A DNA stretch of 64,000 nucleotides, from NCBI RefSeq assembly GCF_025460765.1, contig NZ_JAMWEG010000012.1, positions 1-64,000 on the forward strand, given 5' to 3'. Position 1 is the first letter of the stretch, and each line of letters begins with the position of its first letter. The notes beneath the pieces are model-generated. The model had not been told where the DNA came from. It was given only the letters and a program-made list of their open reading frames with translations, and made no database searches. The DNA comes from Micromonospora sp. MA102 (lineage in GTDB: Bacteria > Actinomycetota > Actinomycetes > Mycobacteriales > Micromonosporaceae). Of this stretch, positions 40,135 through 48,460 are shown piece after piece. Made by a program: the position numbers and the translations under genes.

Positions 40135-40771
40135 CGGTGGGGATGCCCGTGTAGAAGGCGGTGACCCGGTCGCCGGCGGCGCGGGCCTCGTCGGCCGGGG
40201 TGCCGGCGGCGATGCTCGCCTCGGTCCAGCGGGCGCTGGCCTCCGTCATGAAGCGCCGGCCCTCGTCGGAGCCCACCCAGGCGGCGGCCTGGTCCGGGCT
40301 GATCCCGCTGCCGTCGGCAGCGAGGTGGGAGGCCAGCCCGAGCAGCGCCCCGTCCCAGCCGACGCCGACGGCGCCCGGCCCGTACTCGGCCCACCGCTCG
40401 TCGTCGACGTGCGCCACGTGCTCCAGCTCGAACCGGGTACGCCCGGCGCCGGCCTCGGTGAGCCGCACCTCGATCCAGCTCACCTCCCCGCCGAACTCCC
40501 AGGTCGCGGCGAAGCTGTGCGGCGGGTCGCAGCGCTCGACCGTGCCCCCGGCGTTGCCCTCCAGCTGGTAGCGCCCGCCGAGCTTCAGCTCGCCGGAGAC
40601 CGGCAGGAACCAGCGGGGGATCCGCTCGGCGCTGGTGCAGGCGTCCCAGACGTCCTCCACCGGCGCGTCGTACGTCTGGCTGACGGTCAGCACCCGGGCC
40701 TCGCCGGCGGAGAGCGTGCGGCTGCCCAGCCGGCGCTCCACGTCGCTGATCTGCCCGATTACGTCGATCAT
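40130..40771 (-). CDS. SRPBCC (AHSA1-like) domain protein
   Basis: The 213-residue protein contains an activator-of-Hsp90-type START-like domain: 'VLTVSQTYDAPVEDVWDACTSAERIPRWFLPVSGELKLGGRYQLEGNAGGTVERCDPPHSFAATWEFGGEVSWIEVRLTEAGAGRTRFELEHVAHVDDERWAEYGPGAVGVGWDGALLGLASHL'. The last 60 residues are extra. Such proteins hold a hydrophobic ligand in a deep cavity. ATG 40771 overlaps the ArsR gene stop (ATGA). ArsR/SRPBCC pairs are very common in actinobacteria, with the regulator controlling the partner, but the ligand is rarely known. Confidence 0.83.
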   Translation of the reverse strand: MIDVIGQISDVERRLGSRTLSAGEARVLTVSQTYDAPVEDVWDACTSAERIPRWFLPVSGELKLGGRYQLEGNAGGTVERCDPPHSFAATWEFGGEVSWIEVRLTEAGAGRTRFELEHVAHVDDERWAEYGPGAVGVGWDGALLGLASHLAADGSGISPDQAAAWVGSDEGRRFMTEASARWTEASIAAGTPADEARAAGDRVTAFYTGIPTA

Positions 40772-41130
40772 GATGTGGTCCTCTCGTCGGAGTCGCTTCC
40801 GCGCAGCCGCCGTTCGCGCCGGCCCCGGGCCAGTTCGGTGGCGAGCGCCGCCAGCGGCGGCGTCCAGAACCGGCGGAAGCCCGCCAGCCACTCGTCCATC
40901 TCGCGCAGCGGGCGCGGGTCCACCGCGTAGAGGCGGCGGGTGCCCTGGGCGCGCACGGTCGCGAAGCCGTGCTCCCGTAGCACCTTGAGGTGCTGCGACA
41001 CGGCCGGCTGGCTGATGCCGAACTCCCGCTGGACGGTGGCGCCGAGCGCGCCGGCCGGCTGCTCGCCCTCGGCGAGCAGCTCCAGGATCCGGCGTCGGAC
41101 CGGATCCCCGAGGACGTCGAAGGCGTGCAC
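40768..41130 (-). CDS. ArsR-family HTH regulator
   Basis: This 120-residue winged-helix regulator contains 'VLGDPVRRRILELLAEGEQPAGALGATVQREFGISQPAVSQHLKVLREHGFATVRAQGTRRLYAVDPRPLREMDEWLAGFRRFW', the pattern of the non-metal ArsR/SdpR-type branch that pairs with SRPBCC proteins. There is no metal Cys motif. GTG 41130 is the first start. It is co-transcribed and translationally coupled with the SRPBCC gene. Its promoter region is unusually AT-rich and includes a CTTATATAAG palindrome, a likely self-operator. Confidence 0.88.
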   Translation of the reverse strand: MHAFDVLGDPVRRRILELLAEGEQPAGALGATVQREFGISQPAVSQHLKVLREHGFATVRAQGTRRLYAVDPRPLREMDEWLAGFRRFWTPPLAALATELARGRRERRLRGSDSDERTTS

Positions 41131-41152
41131 GATCTCTTTCTATCAGATCCGA

Positions 41153-41162
41153 CTTATATAAG
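41153..41162 (-). promoter_or_regulatory. AT-rich palindrome CTTATATAAG upstream of arsR-type gene
   Basis: A perfect 10-bp dyad lies 22 bases before the ArsR-family start within an A/T-rich island. It is probably the regulator's operator and overlaps its promoter. Confidence 0.5.
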
Positions 41163-41196
41163 CGAGGACTGTACGAGTGGCGCCCTCGCGCACGGG

Positions 41197-41224
41197 GGAG
41201 GGGCGGGACGCGTCCCGCCCCTCC
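41197..41224 (-). terminator. 28-bp perfect palindrome, terminator of amidase gene
   Basis: GGAGGGGCGGGACG (41197-41210) is followed directly by its complement (41211-41224), two bases past the stop of the minus-strand amidase gene. Confidence 0.78.
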
Positions 41225-41226
41225 GG

Positions 41227-41901
41227 TCAGGCGCCGAGGCGGGCGGCGACGGTGCTGCGCAGCTCCGGGAGCCGGTCGTGCAGCAGGCCGGGGCACTGGG
41301 TGCTGTTGAAGTCCTTGTGCCCGTAGATCTCGGTCGGCGGGATGCCGTACTGCTGGCAGGTGAAGGCGCAGAACCACACCAGGCTGTTCCAGAGCGCCTG
41401 CGGGGGCTGCACGTCGAGATAGATGCCGTCGTTCTCGATGCCGATGGCCTGGCTGTTCTGGCCGACGCAGTGCGCGCCCTGCACCATGGTCTGTCCGTGC
41501 AGCAGCCCGTACAGGCTGCCGTGCCGGCCCTCGGTGAGGTAGCCGCCGCGACTGTTGGTGAAGTGCTGACCGGAGTCGAGCCAGCCGTTGCTGTCCATGT
41601 GCAGGTTCTGGATGTCGCGGGAGTTCCGGTAGGCCTGCGCGAGGCTGTAGTCGGTGCTGTTCGGGAACGCCGTGTGGTGGATGATGATCTTGTTGGGCCG
41701 GCTCTGCACCACGCTCACCGCGGAGGACGGCGGGCGGGCGCCCCAGGTCGCACAGTTGGCGATGGTCGGCTGGTCGATCCGGGCGGCGACGGCCCGGGCG
41801 CCGTGGTCGGCGCCGAACTGGGTCAGCGCGGTGGCGCCGGCGGCGGCGCCGAGCAGGACCGCGCCGCGCAGCACGGCCCGCCGGGGAACGGGAACGGACA
41901 T
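41227..41901 (-). CDS. Secreted PGRP-type N-acetylmuramoyl-L-alanine amidase
   Basis: The enzyme cleaves the bond between muramic acid and the stem peptide. The 224-residue protein opens with a Tat-type signal ('VPRRAVLRGAVLLGAAAGATAL'). The amidase_2/PGRP domain follows: 'KIIIHHTAFPNSTDYSLAQAYRNSRDIQNLHM', 'LDSGQHFTNSRGGYLTEGRHGSLYGLLHGQTMVQGAHCVGQNSQAIGIENDG' and 'IYGHKDFNSTQCPG'. The zinc ligands are His75, His195 (or His144) and Cys203. ATG 41901 is the first start and is preceded by GAGGAGG. It may function in cell-wall turnover or attack of other bacteria, and lies next to a lysozyme-like gene. Confidence 0.88.
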   Translation of the reverse strand: MSVPVPRRAVLRGAVLLGAAAGATALTQFGADHGARAVAARIDQPTIANCATWGARPPSSAVSVVQSRPNKIIIHHTAFPNSTDYSLAQAYRNSRDIQNLHMDSNGWLDSGQHFTNSRGGYLTEGRHGSLYGLLHGQTMVQGAHCVGQNSQAIGIENDGIYLDVQPPQALWNSLVWFCAFTCQQYGIPPTEIYGHKDFNSTQCPGLLHDRLPELRSTVAARLGA

Positions 41902-41930
41902 CGGGGCCTCCTCGTCGGGTACGGACGCCG

Positions 41931-41991
41931 GGTGGCGGGCGGTTCCGGGTGCCGGCGCGCGGACGCCGGCCGGGCGGGACCGCCCGCCACC
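41931..41991 (-). terminator. Branched hairpin terminator after the lysozyme gene
   Basis: A 13-bp perfect outer stem (GGTGGCGGGCGGT at 41931-41943 with its complement at 41979-41991) encloses a second 7-bp hairpin (GCCGGCG/CGCCGGC, 41951-41970). It starts nine bases past the stop codon on the minus strand. Confidence 0.75.
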
Positions 41992-41999
41992 GGGGCGGA

Positions 42000-42746
42000 T
42001 CAGCAGGGTCCGTTGCAGGCCAGCACCTTGAGCCGGTCCAGGGTGCCGTTCCAGACGTTCTGGTCACCGGGGAAGACGCCCGAGGAGGACCACTGCCAGA
42101 AGGAGTACGTCCCCCAGCCGGCCGGCAGCGTGCCGACGCTGCTGGAGTAGCGGGCGATCCACAGCGGGTTGTTCGCGGCGAACTGCGAGGTGTTGCCGGT
42201 GCAGGTGCTCCACCAGTCGGTGGTGGTGTAGATGGTGGCCCACCGGCCGGTGCGCGCGTAGTACTGGTTGACGAACGAGGCGATCCAGCTGCGCATCGAG
42301 GCCTGGCTCAGCCCGTAGCAGGTGGCGCCGTACGGGTTGTACTCGATGTCGAGCGCGCCGGGCAGCGTCCTGCCGTCCTTGGACCAGCCGCCGCCGTGGT
42401 CGACGAAGTAGTTGGCCTGGGTGGCGCCGCTCGAGTTACCGGGCAGCGCGAAGTGGTACGAGCCGCGGATCATCCCGACGTTGTAGGAGCCGTTGTACTG
42501 CTGGGCGAAGTACGGGTTGATGTAGCTGGTGCCCTCGGTCGCCTTCACGTACGCGAACCGGGCGCCGTTGTTCCAGGCGCCGGACCAGTTCACGTTGCCC
42601 TGGTGGCTGGAGACGTCCATGCCGGGCAGGCCGGCCGGCGCGGCGCTGGCGGGTGTCGCGCCGACGACGGCCGAGGCGGCCAGGGTGACGGTGGCGAGCA
42701 GGGCCGTGGCGGCCGTACGCAGCGCCGATCGGAGGGGACGGTTCAT
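42000..42746 (-). CDS. Secreted GH25 lysozyme (N,O-diacetylmuramidase type)
   Basis: The 248-residue protein has a Sec signal peptide ending 'TPASAAP' near residue 37. The rest is a GH25 barrel: 'GMDVSSHQGNVNWSGAWNNGARFAYVKATEGTSYINPYFAQQYNGSYNVGMIRGSYHFA', with catalytic-site Asp44 and the 'DIEY' pair Asp133/Glu135, plus 'IYTTTDWWSTCTGNTSQF' and 'WQWSSSGVFPGDQNVWNGTLDRL' at the end. It hydrolyses the muramic-acid to glucosamine bond in peptidoglycan. ATG 42746 follows GGGAGGAAAG. A 113-bp A/T-rich region upstream includes several AGTTT/AAACT tracts and TTGACA, but no pair of boxes is convincing. Confidence 0.9.
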   Translation of the reverse strand: MNRPLRSALRTAATALLATVTLAASAVVGATPASAAPAGLPGMDVSSHQGNVNWSGAWNNGARFAYVKATEGTSYINPYFAQQYNGSYNVGMIRGSYHFALPGNSSGATQANYFVDHGGGWSKDGRTLPGALDIEYNPYGATCYGLSQASMRSWIASFVNQYYARTGRWATIYTTTDWWSTCTGNTSQFAANNPLWIARYSSSVGTLPAGWGTYSFWQWSSSGVFPGDQNVWNGTLDRLKVLACNGPC

Positions 42747-42859
42747 CTTTCCTCCCTGGGGGTTGGGGGAGTGTGACGAAAGGAACTGTCAACATTAGGT
42801 CACAGGGTGGAGAAACTTTTCAATAGAGACATGGAAGTTTTTCTCTGTCCCGCGAGGGG

Positions 42860-44185
42860 TCAGCGGAGGTCGGCCAGCACCTCGGCGGCGGCCCGCTCGC
42901 CGGCCGCCACCGCACCCTCCAGGTAGCCGCTCCACCGGGTTGCGGTCTCGGTGCCGGCCCAGTGCACCCGGCCCACCGGCCGGCGCAGCTCCGGGCCGTA
43001 GTCCCGCCACGAGCCGGGCGGCAGCATGCCGCAGAAGCAACCCCGCGTCCACGGGTCGGCCGACCAGTCGTACTCGACCAGGTCGTCGGGGCGGGCGGCG
43101 GCCGGGCCGACCAGCGCGACGAGGGAGTCCAGCAGGGCGGTCCGCCGCGCGTCCGGCGCCATCCGGCGCAGCTCACGGGCCTCCGCGCCGTAGCTGAACG
43201 CGGTGAGCACCCCGCGCGGCGAGCCGGGCAGCGAGTTGTCCACCGTCTCGGTGACCGGCCCGTCGTCGGCGGTCGCCACCCCGGAGTGGCCGTCGGCCCG
43301 CCAGAACGGCTCCGGGTAGAGGGCGTGCACCTTGATCGCCGCGCCCATCGGCATCCGCTGGGTGAGCCCGTCACGCAGCGCCGGCAGCGGCGGGTCGTAC
43401 CGGATCCGCCCGGCCAGCGCCGGTGCCACCGCGACCACCACGGCGTCGGCGCGGTGCGCCTCGCCGCCCGCGTGGACCCGCACCCCGCCGTCGTCCCGGG
43501 CGATCCCCACGACCGGGGCACCGAGCCGCAGGCAGTCCGCCGGCAGGGCGGCGGCCAGCCGCTCGGCCAGCGCCGCCGGGCCGCCCACGATCCGGTCCTG
43601 CTGGGCGCCGCCGGCCATCCCGAGCAGGATCCCCGTGCCGCCGCCGCTGCGCAGGTAGAACAGCATCTGCAACAGCGACACCTCGTCCGGCGAGGCGGCG
43701 AGCAGCCCACCGGCCAGCAACCGCCCGGCGTAGCGGGCGCTGACCGGGTCGGGCACGGTGGCGGCCAGCCAGCCACCGAGGGTCGTCCGGTCCCACTCCG
43801 CCGCCTCGACCGCCGCCCAGGGCGCGGCCGGGTCGAGCCGCGCGGCGAGCCCGTCCAGCGTGTCGAGGACCGCCGCCACCGACCCGGGCGCCTCAGCCAC
43901 CCGCCGCCCGGCCCAGCGCAGAATCGGCGCGCCCTGTGCCGGTGACGGGAAGGTGGCCAGGCCGTGGGCGGCCACCAGCGCGTACATCCGGTCCTGGGTC
44001 GGGCCGATCCACTGCGCGCCGAGGTCGAGCCAGCCGCCGCCGGGCAGCGGCCGGGAGAGCGTCCGGCCGCCGACCCGGTCCCGGGCCTCCAGCAGGCGTA
44101 CGGCGCAGCCGGCCCCGGCGAGCGCGAGCGCGGCGGCCAGGCCGGAGAACCCCGCCCCGACCACGACCACCCGGTTGCCGCGCAC
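42860..44185 (-). CDS. Flavin monoamine oxidase family protein
   Basis: The 441-residue flavoprotein begins 'RVVVVGAGFSGLAAALALAGAGCAVRLLEARDRVGGRTLSR', which holds the GxGxxG FAD site (Gly10, Gly12, Gly15), Glu33 and the 'GGRT' motif. The middle has 'WLDLGAQWIGPTQDRMYALVAAHGL', and the C-terminal FAD block is 'GRVHWAGTETATRWSGYLEGAVAAGERAAAEVL'. It should oxidise an amine (for example polyamine or an aromatic amine). GTG 44185 is the only start before the FAD motif. There is no signal peptide. It is divergent from the DGPF/ECF42 operon across 122 bp, with no proven link. Confidence 0.87.
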   Translation of the reverse strand: MRGNRVVVVGAGFSGLAAALALAGAGCAVRLLEARDRVGGRTLSRPLPGGGWLDLGAQWIGPTQDRMYALVAAHGLATFPSPAQGAPILRWAGRRVAEAPGSVAAVLDTLDGLAARLDPAAPWAAVEAAEWDRTTLGGWLAATVPDPVSARYAGRLLAGGLLAASPDEVSLLQMLFYLRSGGGTGILLGMAGGAQQDRIVGGPAALAERLAAALPADCLRLGAPVVGIARDDGGVRVHAGGEAHRADAVVVAVAPALAGRIRYDPPLPALRDGLTQRMPMGAAIKVHALYPEPFWRADGHSGVATADDGPVTETVDNSLPGSPRGVLTAFSYGAEARELRRMAPDARRTALLDSLVALVGPAAARPDDLVEYDWSADPWTRGCFCGMLPPGSWRDYGPELRRPVGRVHWAGTETATRWSGYLEGAVAAGERAAAEVLADLR

Positions 44186-44228
44186 GGCGCGGGATACCCG
44201 GATCCCGGTGGAATCTTCTCCGACCGGT

Positions 44229-44256
44229 GTGTCGATACCGGCGTCCGCCGTTCGTG
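44229..44256 (+). promoter_or_regulatory. Possible ECF42-type promoter before the DGPF gene
   Basis: TGTCGA at 44229-44234 matches the -35 consensus reported for ECF42 sigma factors; 17 bases later CGTGT (44252-44256) partly fits the -10 element. This would make the operon autoregulated by the sigma factor it encodes. The -10 match is weak. Confidence 0.4.
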
Positions 44257-44307
44257 TGGAGGGTGAAGGGGCGGCACCGGGCCGCTGCCGCGGGTGAGGA
44301 GACGCGC

Positions 44308-44658
44308 GTGAAGCAGTACCTGATCAGCATGTACCAGCCGGCCGGCGCCGGCCGACCGGACCCGGAGTTCCTGGCCGGGGTGATGCGCGAGGTCGACGCC
44401 ATCGGCCGCGAGCTCAGGGAGGCCGGCTGCTGGGTGTTCGGCAACGGCCTGCACGCCCCGGAGACGGCCACCGTGCTGCGCCCGCGGGGCGACGAGGTGC
44501 TCGTCACCGACGGCCCGTACGTCGAGGGCAAGGAATACCTGGGCGGGTTCACCATCATCACCGCCCCCGACCTCGACACCGCGCTCGACTGGGGCCGCCG
44601 GTACGCCCTGGCCACCACCCTGCCGATCGAGGTGCGCCCGTTCCAGGGCGAGGGATGA
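44308..44658 (+). CDS. YCII-related DGPF domain protein
   Basis: The 116-residue protein is a ferredoxin-like YCII/DGPF protein with 'YLISMYQPAGAGRPDPEFLAGVMREVDAIGRELREAGCWVFGNGL', 'VLVTDGPYVEGKEYLGGFTIITAPDLDTALDWGRR' and an 'IEVRPF' tail. DGPF proteins are the usual partner of ECF42 sigma factors and are thought to be their targets or modulators; biochemical function is unknown. GTG 44308 follows GAGGAG. Its stop overlaps the sigma factor's ATG. Confidence 0.85.
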   Translation: MKQYLISMYQPAGAGRPDPEFLAGVMREVDAIGRELREAGCWVFGNGLHAPETATVLRPRGDEVLVTDGPYVEGKEYLGGFTIITAPDLDTALDWGRRYALATTLPIEVRPFQGEG

Positions 44659-45876
44659 CCGGCCCCACCGACGTCGAACGGGTCTTCCGCGCGGAGTACG
44701 GCCGCGCGGTCGCCGTCCTGGTCCGCCTCCTCGGCGACATCGACCTCGCCGAGGAGGCGGTCCAGGAGGCGTTCGCCGCCGCGGTCGACCGGTGGGCCGT
44801 CGACGGTCCACCGCCGAGCCCGGCCGGCTGGATCATCACCAGCCGGCCGGCACCGGGCGATCGACCGGCGGCGCCGCGAGACGTCCCGCGCCGACCGGCA
44901 CGCCCAGGCGGCCCTCCTGTACGCCCCCGAGCCGCCCGCCGAGGAGGGTCCCGTGCGCGACGACCGGCTCCGACTGATCTTCACCTGCTGCCACCCGGCG
45001 CTCGGCCCGGCGGCCCGGGTGGCGCTGACCCTGCGCCTGCTCGGCGGGCTCGGCACCGCCGAGATCGCGAGGGCGTTCCTCGTGCCGGAGCCCACCATGG
45101 CGCAGCGCCTGGTCCGGGCCAAGGCGAAGATCCGGGACGCCGGCATCCCGTACCGGGTGCCCCGGGACGCCGACCTGCCCGACCGGCTGCGGGCCGTGCT
45201 GGCCGTGGTCTACCTGATCTTCACCGAGGGGCACACCGCCAGCGCGGGGGAGCGGCTGGTCCGCGACGAGCTGTGCGACGAGGCGATCCGGCTCGGGCGG
45301 CTGCTCGCCAACCTCATGCCGGACGAGCCGGAGGTGCTCGGCCTGCTCGCGCTCATGCTGCTCACCGACGCCCGGCGGGGCGCGCGGACCGGGCCGGACG
45401 GCACGCTCGTGCCGCTGGGCGCGCAGGACCGGGGCCGGTGGGACCGGGCGCTGATCGCCGACGGGCAGGCCCTCGTGCGGCGCTGCCTGCGGCGGGACCG
45501 CCCCGGCCCGTACCAGATCCAGGCCGCGATCAACGCGGTGCACAGCGACGCGCCGACCGCCGCGGACACTGACTGGCGGCAGGTCCTCGCCCTCTACGAC
45601 CAGCTCCGGGCGCACGCCCCCGGGCCGGTGGTGGCGCTGCACCGGGCCGTCGCGCTGGCCGAGGTGGCCGGCCCGGCCACCGCGCTGGCCGAGGTCGACC
45701 GGCTGGACCTGGCCGGCTACCACGTGCTGCACGCCGTCCGCGCCGACCTGCTGCGCCGCCTCGACCGGCACGCCGAGGCGGCGGCCGCGTACGACGCGGC
45801 GATCGCGCGCACCGACAACGCCGCCGAGCGGGAGTTCCTCCGCCGCTCCCGTGACCTGCTGAGGAGCCACCCGTGA
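44655..45876 (+). pseudogene. ECF42-type RNA polymerase sigma factor gene with a frameshift
   Basis: The first frame begins 'VERVFRAEYGRAVAVLVRLLGDIDLAEEAVQEAFAAAVDRWAVDGPPPSPAGWIITS', the sigma-2 region of ECF42 factors. After about base 44838 the homology moves to the +1 frame: 'RAIDRRRRETSRADRHAQAALLYAPEPPAEEG', then 'DDRLRLIFTCCHPAL' and sigma-4 'LGTAEIARAFLVPEPTMAQRLVRAKAKIRDAGIP', followed by the long TPR-like C-terminal domain typical of ECF42. The stretch between 'GWIIT' and 'RAID' has 13 bases where 12 are expected, so one extra base has entered around 44839-44852. Without it the protein would be about 406 residues. Either the factor is inactivated or there is an indel error. It is coupled to the DGPF gene and to the next gene. 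Confidence 0.8.
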
Positions 45877-46709
45877 GCGCACCGGAGATCCTGGTCGACG
45901 GGCTCGCCTTCGGCGAGTCGCCCCGCTGGCACGACGGGCGGCTCTGGTTGGCCGACTGGGGCGCCGGGGAGGTGCTCACCGTCGACGCGGCGGGCCGGAC
46001 CGAGGTGGTCGCCCGGGTCGACGGGCTGCCGATCTGTTTCGACTGGCTGCCGGACGGCCGGCTGCTGGTGGTCGCCGGCGGCGCCGGGCGGCTGCTGCGC
46101 CGGGAACCCGACGGTGCGCTGCGGACCCACGCCGACCTGGCCGCGCTCGTCCCGCACCCGTGGAACGAGGTGGTCACCGACGCCCGGGGCAACGCCTACG
46201 TGAACACCATCGGCTTCGACTTCCCGGCCGGGGACTACCGGCCCGGCGCGGTGGCCCTGGTCGCGCCGGACGGCGGCACCCGGCTGGTCGCCGGCGACCT
46301 GGCCTTCCCCAACGGGATGGTGCTCACCCCGGACGGGCGCACCCTGATCGTCGCCGAGTCGTACGCCGGCCGGCTCACCGCGTACGACGTGGCGGCCGAC
46401 GGGACGCTCGGTGGACGGCGGGTCTGGGCGGCGGTGCCGGACTCCGCGCCGGACGGCATCTGCCTCGACGCCGCCGGCGCCGTCTGGTACGGCGACGTGC
46501 CGAACCGGTGTGCCGTGCGGGTCGCCGAGGGCGGTCGGGTGCTCGACCGGATCGACCTGGACCGGGGCTGCTTCGCCTGCGCGCTCGGCGGCCCGGACGG
46601 GCGCACCCTCCATCTCGTCACCACACAGTGGAGCCCCGCGGCGCTCTCCGGCGGCCCGCGCACCGGCCAGGTCCGGACCCTGCGGGCGCCCGCCCCGGCC
46701 GCCGGCTGA
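45873..46709 (+). CDS. SMP-30/gluconolactonase-like beta-propeller protein
   Basis: The 278-residue protein matches SMP-30/gluconolactonase/LRE proteins: 'FGESPRWHDGRLWLADWGAGEVLTVDAAG', 'NEVVTDARGNAYVNTIGFDF', 'NGMVLTPDGRTLIVAESYAGRLTAYDV', 'DSAPDGICLDAAGAVWYGDV', with the metal residues Glu (in 'GESP'), Asn (in 'NEVV'/'NGM') and Asp ('PDGI'). Family members hydrolyse lactones or organophosphates. GTG 45873 overlaps the sigma factor's stop, so it is part of the DGPF/ECF42 operon and may be a target enzyme. The natural substrate is unknown. Confidence 0.87.
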   Translation: MSAPEILVDGLAFGESPRWHDGRLWLADWGAGEVLTVDAAGRTEVVARVDGLPICFDWLPDGRLLVVAGGAGRLLRREPDGALRTHADLAALVPHPWNEVVTDARGNAYVNTIGFDFPAGDYRPGAVALVAPDGGTRLVAGDLAFPNGMVLTPDGRTLIVAESYAGRLTAYDVAADGTLGGRRVWAAVPDSAPDGICLDAAGAVWYGDVPNRCAVRVAEGGRVLDRIDLDRGCFACALGGPDGRTLHLVTTQWSPAALSGGPRTGQVRTLRAPAPAAG

Positions 46710-46794
46710 CCACGGCGCACCCCGCTCGGCGGTGCACCTCCGGCGTGCACCGGAATCGTGATCGCGTCGATATCGCCGTGGCCCTCGGGAGGCA

Positions 46795-46822
46795 TTGACG
46801 AACCCTCGCCGAAAAGTACACT
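46795..46822 (+). promoter_or_regulatory. Promoter of the liv-type ABC operon
   Basis: TTGACG (46795-46800) and TACACT (46817-46822) are separated by 16 bp, a good housekeeping-type promoter. The predicted leader is about 70 bases, with AT-rich AATAAGTTTC just after the start site. Confidence 0.65.
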
Positions 46823-46898
46823 CCCGGTGTAATAAGTTTCCCGCTTCGCCCGAGCCGCACCGCGCACCCCCGACGCCGCGTCCTCTCCCGAGGTGAAG

Positions 46899-47720
46899 AT
46901 GCCCCCACCCCCCACTCCCGCGGACGGAATCGACCTGGCGCTGCACGGTGTCGGCGTCCGGTTCGGCGGCCTCGTCGCCCTCGACGACGTCTCGCTGCGG
47001 GTCCCGCCCGGCCGGATCGTCGGCGTGATCGGCCCCAACGGCGCCGGGAAGACCACCCTGTTCAACGTGGTCTGCGGCTTCGTCCCGCCGACCAGCGGAT
47101 CGCTCACCCTGGACGGTCGCCCGTTCCGGCCCCGCCCGCACCGGCTGACCCGGCTCGGCATCGCCCGCACGCTCCAGGGCGTCGGCCTGTTCCCCGGGCT
47201 CACCGTGCTGGAGAACGTGGTGGCCGGCGCCAGCCACGCGGCCCGCGCCGGCTTCGCCACCGCCCTGTTCGGCCTGCCCCGCAGCGACCGCGACGAGCGG
47301 CGGCTGCGCCAGGAGGCCCTCGACCTGCTCGCCGAGCTGGGCGTCGCCGCGCACGCCGGCGCGGCCCCGGCCACCCTGCCGTACGCGGTGCGCAAGCGGG
47401 TCGCCCTGGCCCGCGCCCTGATCGCCCGGCCCCGCCTGCTCCTGCTCGACGAGCCGGCGGGCGGCCTGGGCGCCGACGACGTCGACGAGCTGGCCGAGCT
47501 GATCCGCACCCTGCCCGAACGGGCCGGCGGCGCCTGCTCCGTGATGCTCGTCGAGCACCACATGGACCTGGTCATGGCCGTCTGCCAGGAGCTGGTGGTG
47601 CTCGACTTCGGCCGGGTCATCGCCGCCGGCACCCCCGACGAGGTCCGCGACGACCCGCTGGTCACCGAGGCCTACCTCGGCGCCGACGTGCCCGCCGAGG
47701 CCGCGGGGGCCGGGTCGTGA
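46899..47720 (+). CDS. livG: Branched-chain-amino-acid-type ABC ATPase (LivG-like)
   Basis: This 273-residue ATPase is one of the two nucleotide-binding subunits of a LIV-type importer. Walker A 'GPNGAGKTTLFNVVCGFVPPTSG', 'RTLQGVGLFPGLTVLENVVAGA', 'LPYAVRKRVALARALIARPRLLLLDEPAGGL' and 'MLVEHHMDLVMAVCQELVVLDFGRVIAAGTPDEVRDDPLVTEAYLG' follow the LivG pattern. The ABC signature is 'LPYAVRKRV' in place of LSGGQ, as is usual for some LivG proteins. ATG 46899 is taken over GTG 46893 because the AGG ribosome site overlaps the latter. The stop overlaps livF. The substrate may be an amino acid, amide or urea-like compound. Confidence 0.88.
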   Translation: MPPPPTPADGIDLALHGVGVRFGGLVALDDVSLRVPPGRIVGVIGPNGAGKTTLFNVVCGFVPPTSGSLTLDGRPFRPRPHRLTRLGIARTLQGVGLFPGLTVLENVVAGASHAARAGFATALFGLPRSDRDERRLRQEALDLLAELGVAAHAGAAPATLPYAVRKRVALARALIARPRLLLLDEPAGGLGADDVDELAELIRTLPERAGGACSVMLVEHHMDLVMAVCQELVVLDFGRVIAAGTPDEVRDDPLVTEAYLGADVPAEAAGAGS

Positions 47721-48433
47721 CCGCGGTGCTGGAGGTCGAGGCGGTCAGCGCCGGCTACGGGCCGGTGCCGGTCCTGCGGGACGTGACCTTCGAGGTGCCC
47801 GCCGGGACCATCGCCGCCGTGCTCGGTGCCAACGGGGCCGGCAAGACGACCCTGCTGCGTACCCTGTCGGGTCTGCTCCGCCCCACCGGCGGCCGGGTCC
47901 GCTTCGACGGCGCCGACCTGCGCGGCGTCCGCGTCGAACGGCTGGTCCGGCGCGGCCTGGCGCACGTCCCCGAGGGGCGGGGCGTGGTGGCCGAGCTGAC
48001 CGTGGAGGAGAACCTGCGCCTCGGCGGCCTCTGGCGCAGCGACCGGGCCGACGCCCGCCGGGCCCAGGACGAGGTGTACGAGCTGTTCCCGGCCCTGGCC
48101 CGCCGGCGCCGGCACGCCGGGCACCAGCTCTCCGGCGGGGAACGGCAGATGCTCGCCCTCGGCCGGGCGCTGATCGCCCGCCCCCGGCTGCTGCTGCTCG
48201 ACGAGCCGTCGCTCGGCCTGGCCCCCAAGGTGACCGCGCAGATCATGGCGCTGCTGCGCCGGCTCTGCGACGAGCGGGCGCTGACCGTCCTGCTGGTCGA
48301 GCAGAACGTGCGCAGCGCCCTCTCGGTCGCCGACCAGGGCGTGGTGATGTCGCTCGGCCGGGTGGTGACCGCCGCGCCGGCGGGCCGGCTGCGCGACGAC
48401 GACCAGCTCCGGCACGCGTACCTCGGGTTCTGA
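47717..48433 (+). CDS. livF: Branched-chain-amino-acid-type ABC ATPase (LivF-like)
   Basis: The 238-residue second ATPase subunit has Walker A 'GANGAGKTTLLRTLSGL', the LivF signature 'LSGGERQMLALGRALIARPRLLLLDEPSLGLAPKV' and 'VLLVEQNVRSALSVADQGVVMSLGRVV'. It is four bases into livG (GTGA) and 27 bp before livH. The order of genes here is livG-livF-livH-livM-livK, with the binding protein last. Confidence 0.9.
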   Translation: MTAVLEVEAVSAGYGPVPVLRDVTFEVPAGTIAAVLGANGAGKTTLLRTLSGLLRPTGGRVRFDGADLRGVRVERLVRRGLAHVPEGRGVVAELTVEENLRLGGLWRSDRADARRAQDEVYELFPALARRRRHAGHQLSGGERQMLALGRALIARPRLLLLDEPSLGLAPKVTAQIMALLRRLCDERALTVLLVEQNVRSALSVADQGVVMSLGRVVTAAPAGRLRDDDQLRHAYLGF

Positions 48434-48460
48434 CGGCCCGGCGAGCAGGAAGGATCCGCA

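Noticed and set aside
42747..42859. A c-di-AMP (ydaO-type) riboswitch before the GH25 lysozyme gene
   Set aside because: Cell-wall hydrolases of actinomycetes often have one, but the gap is too short and lacks the conserved sequence blocks.
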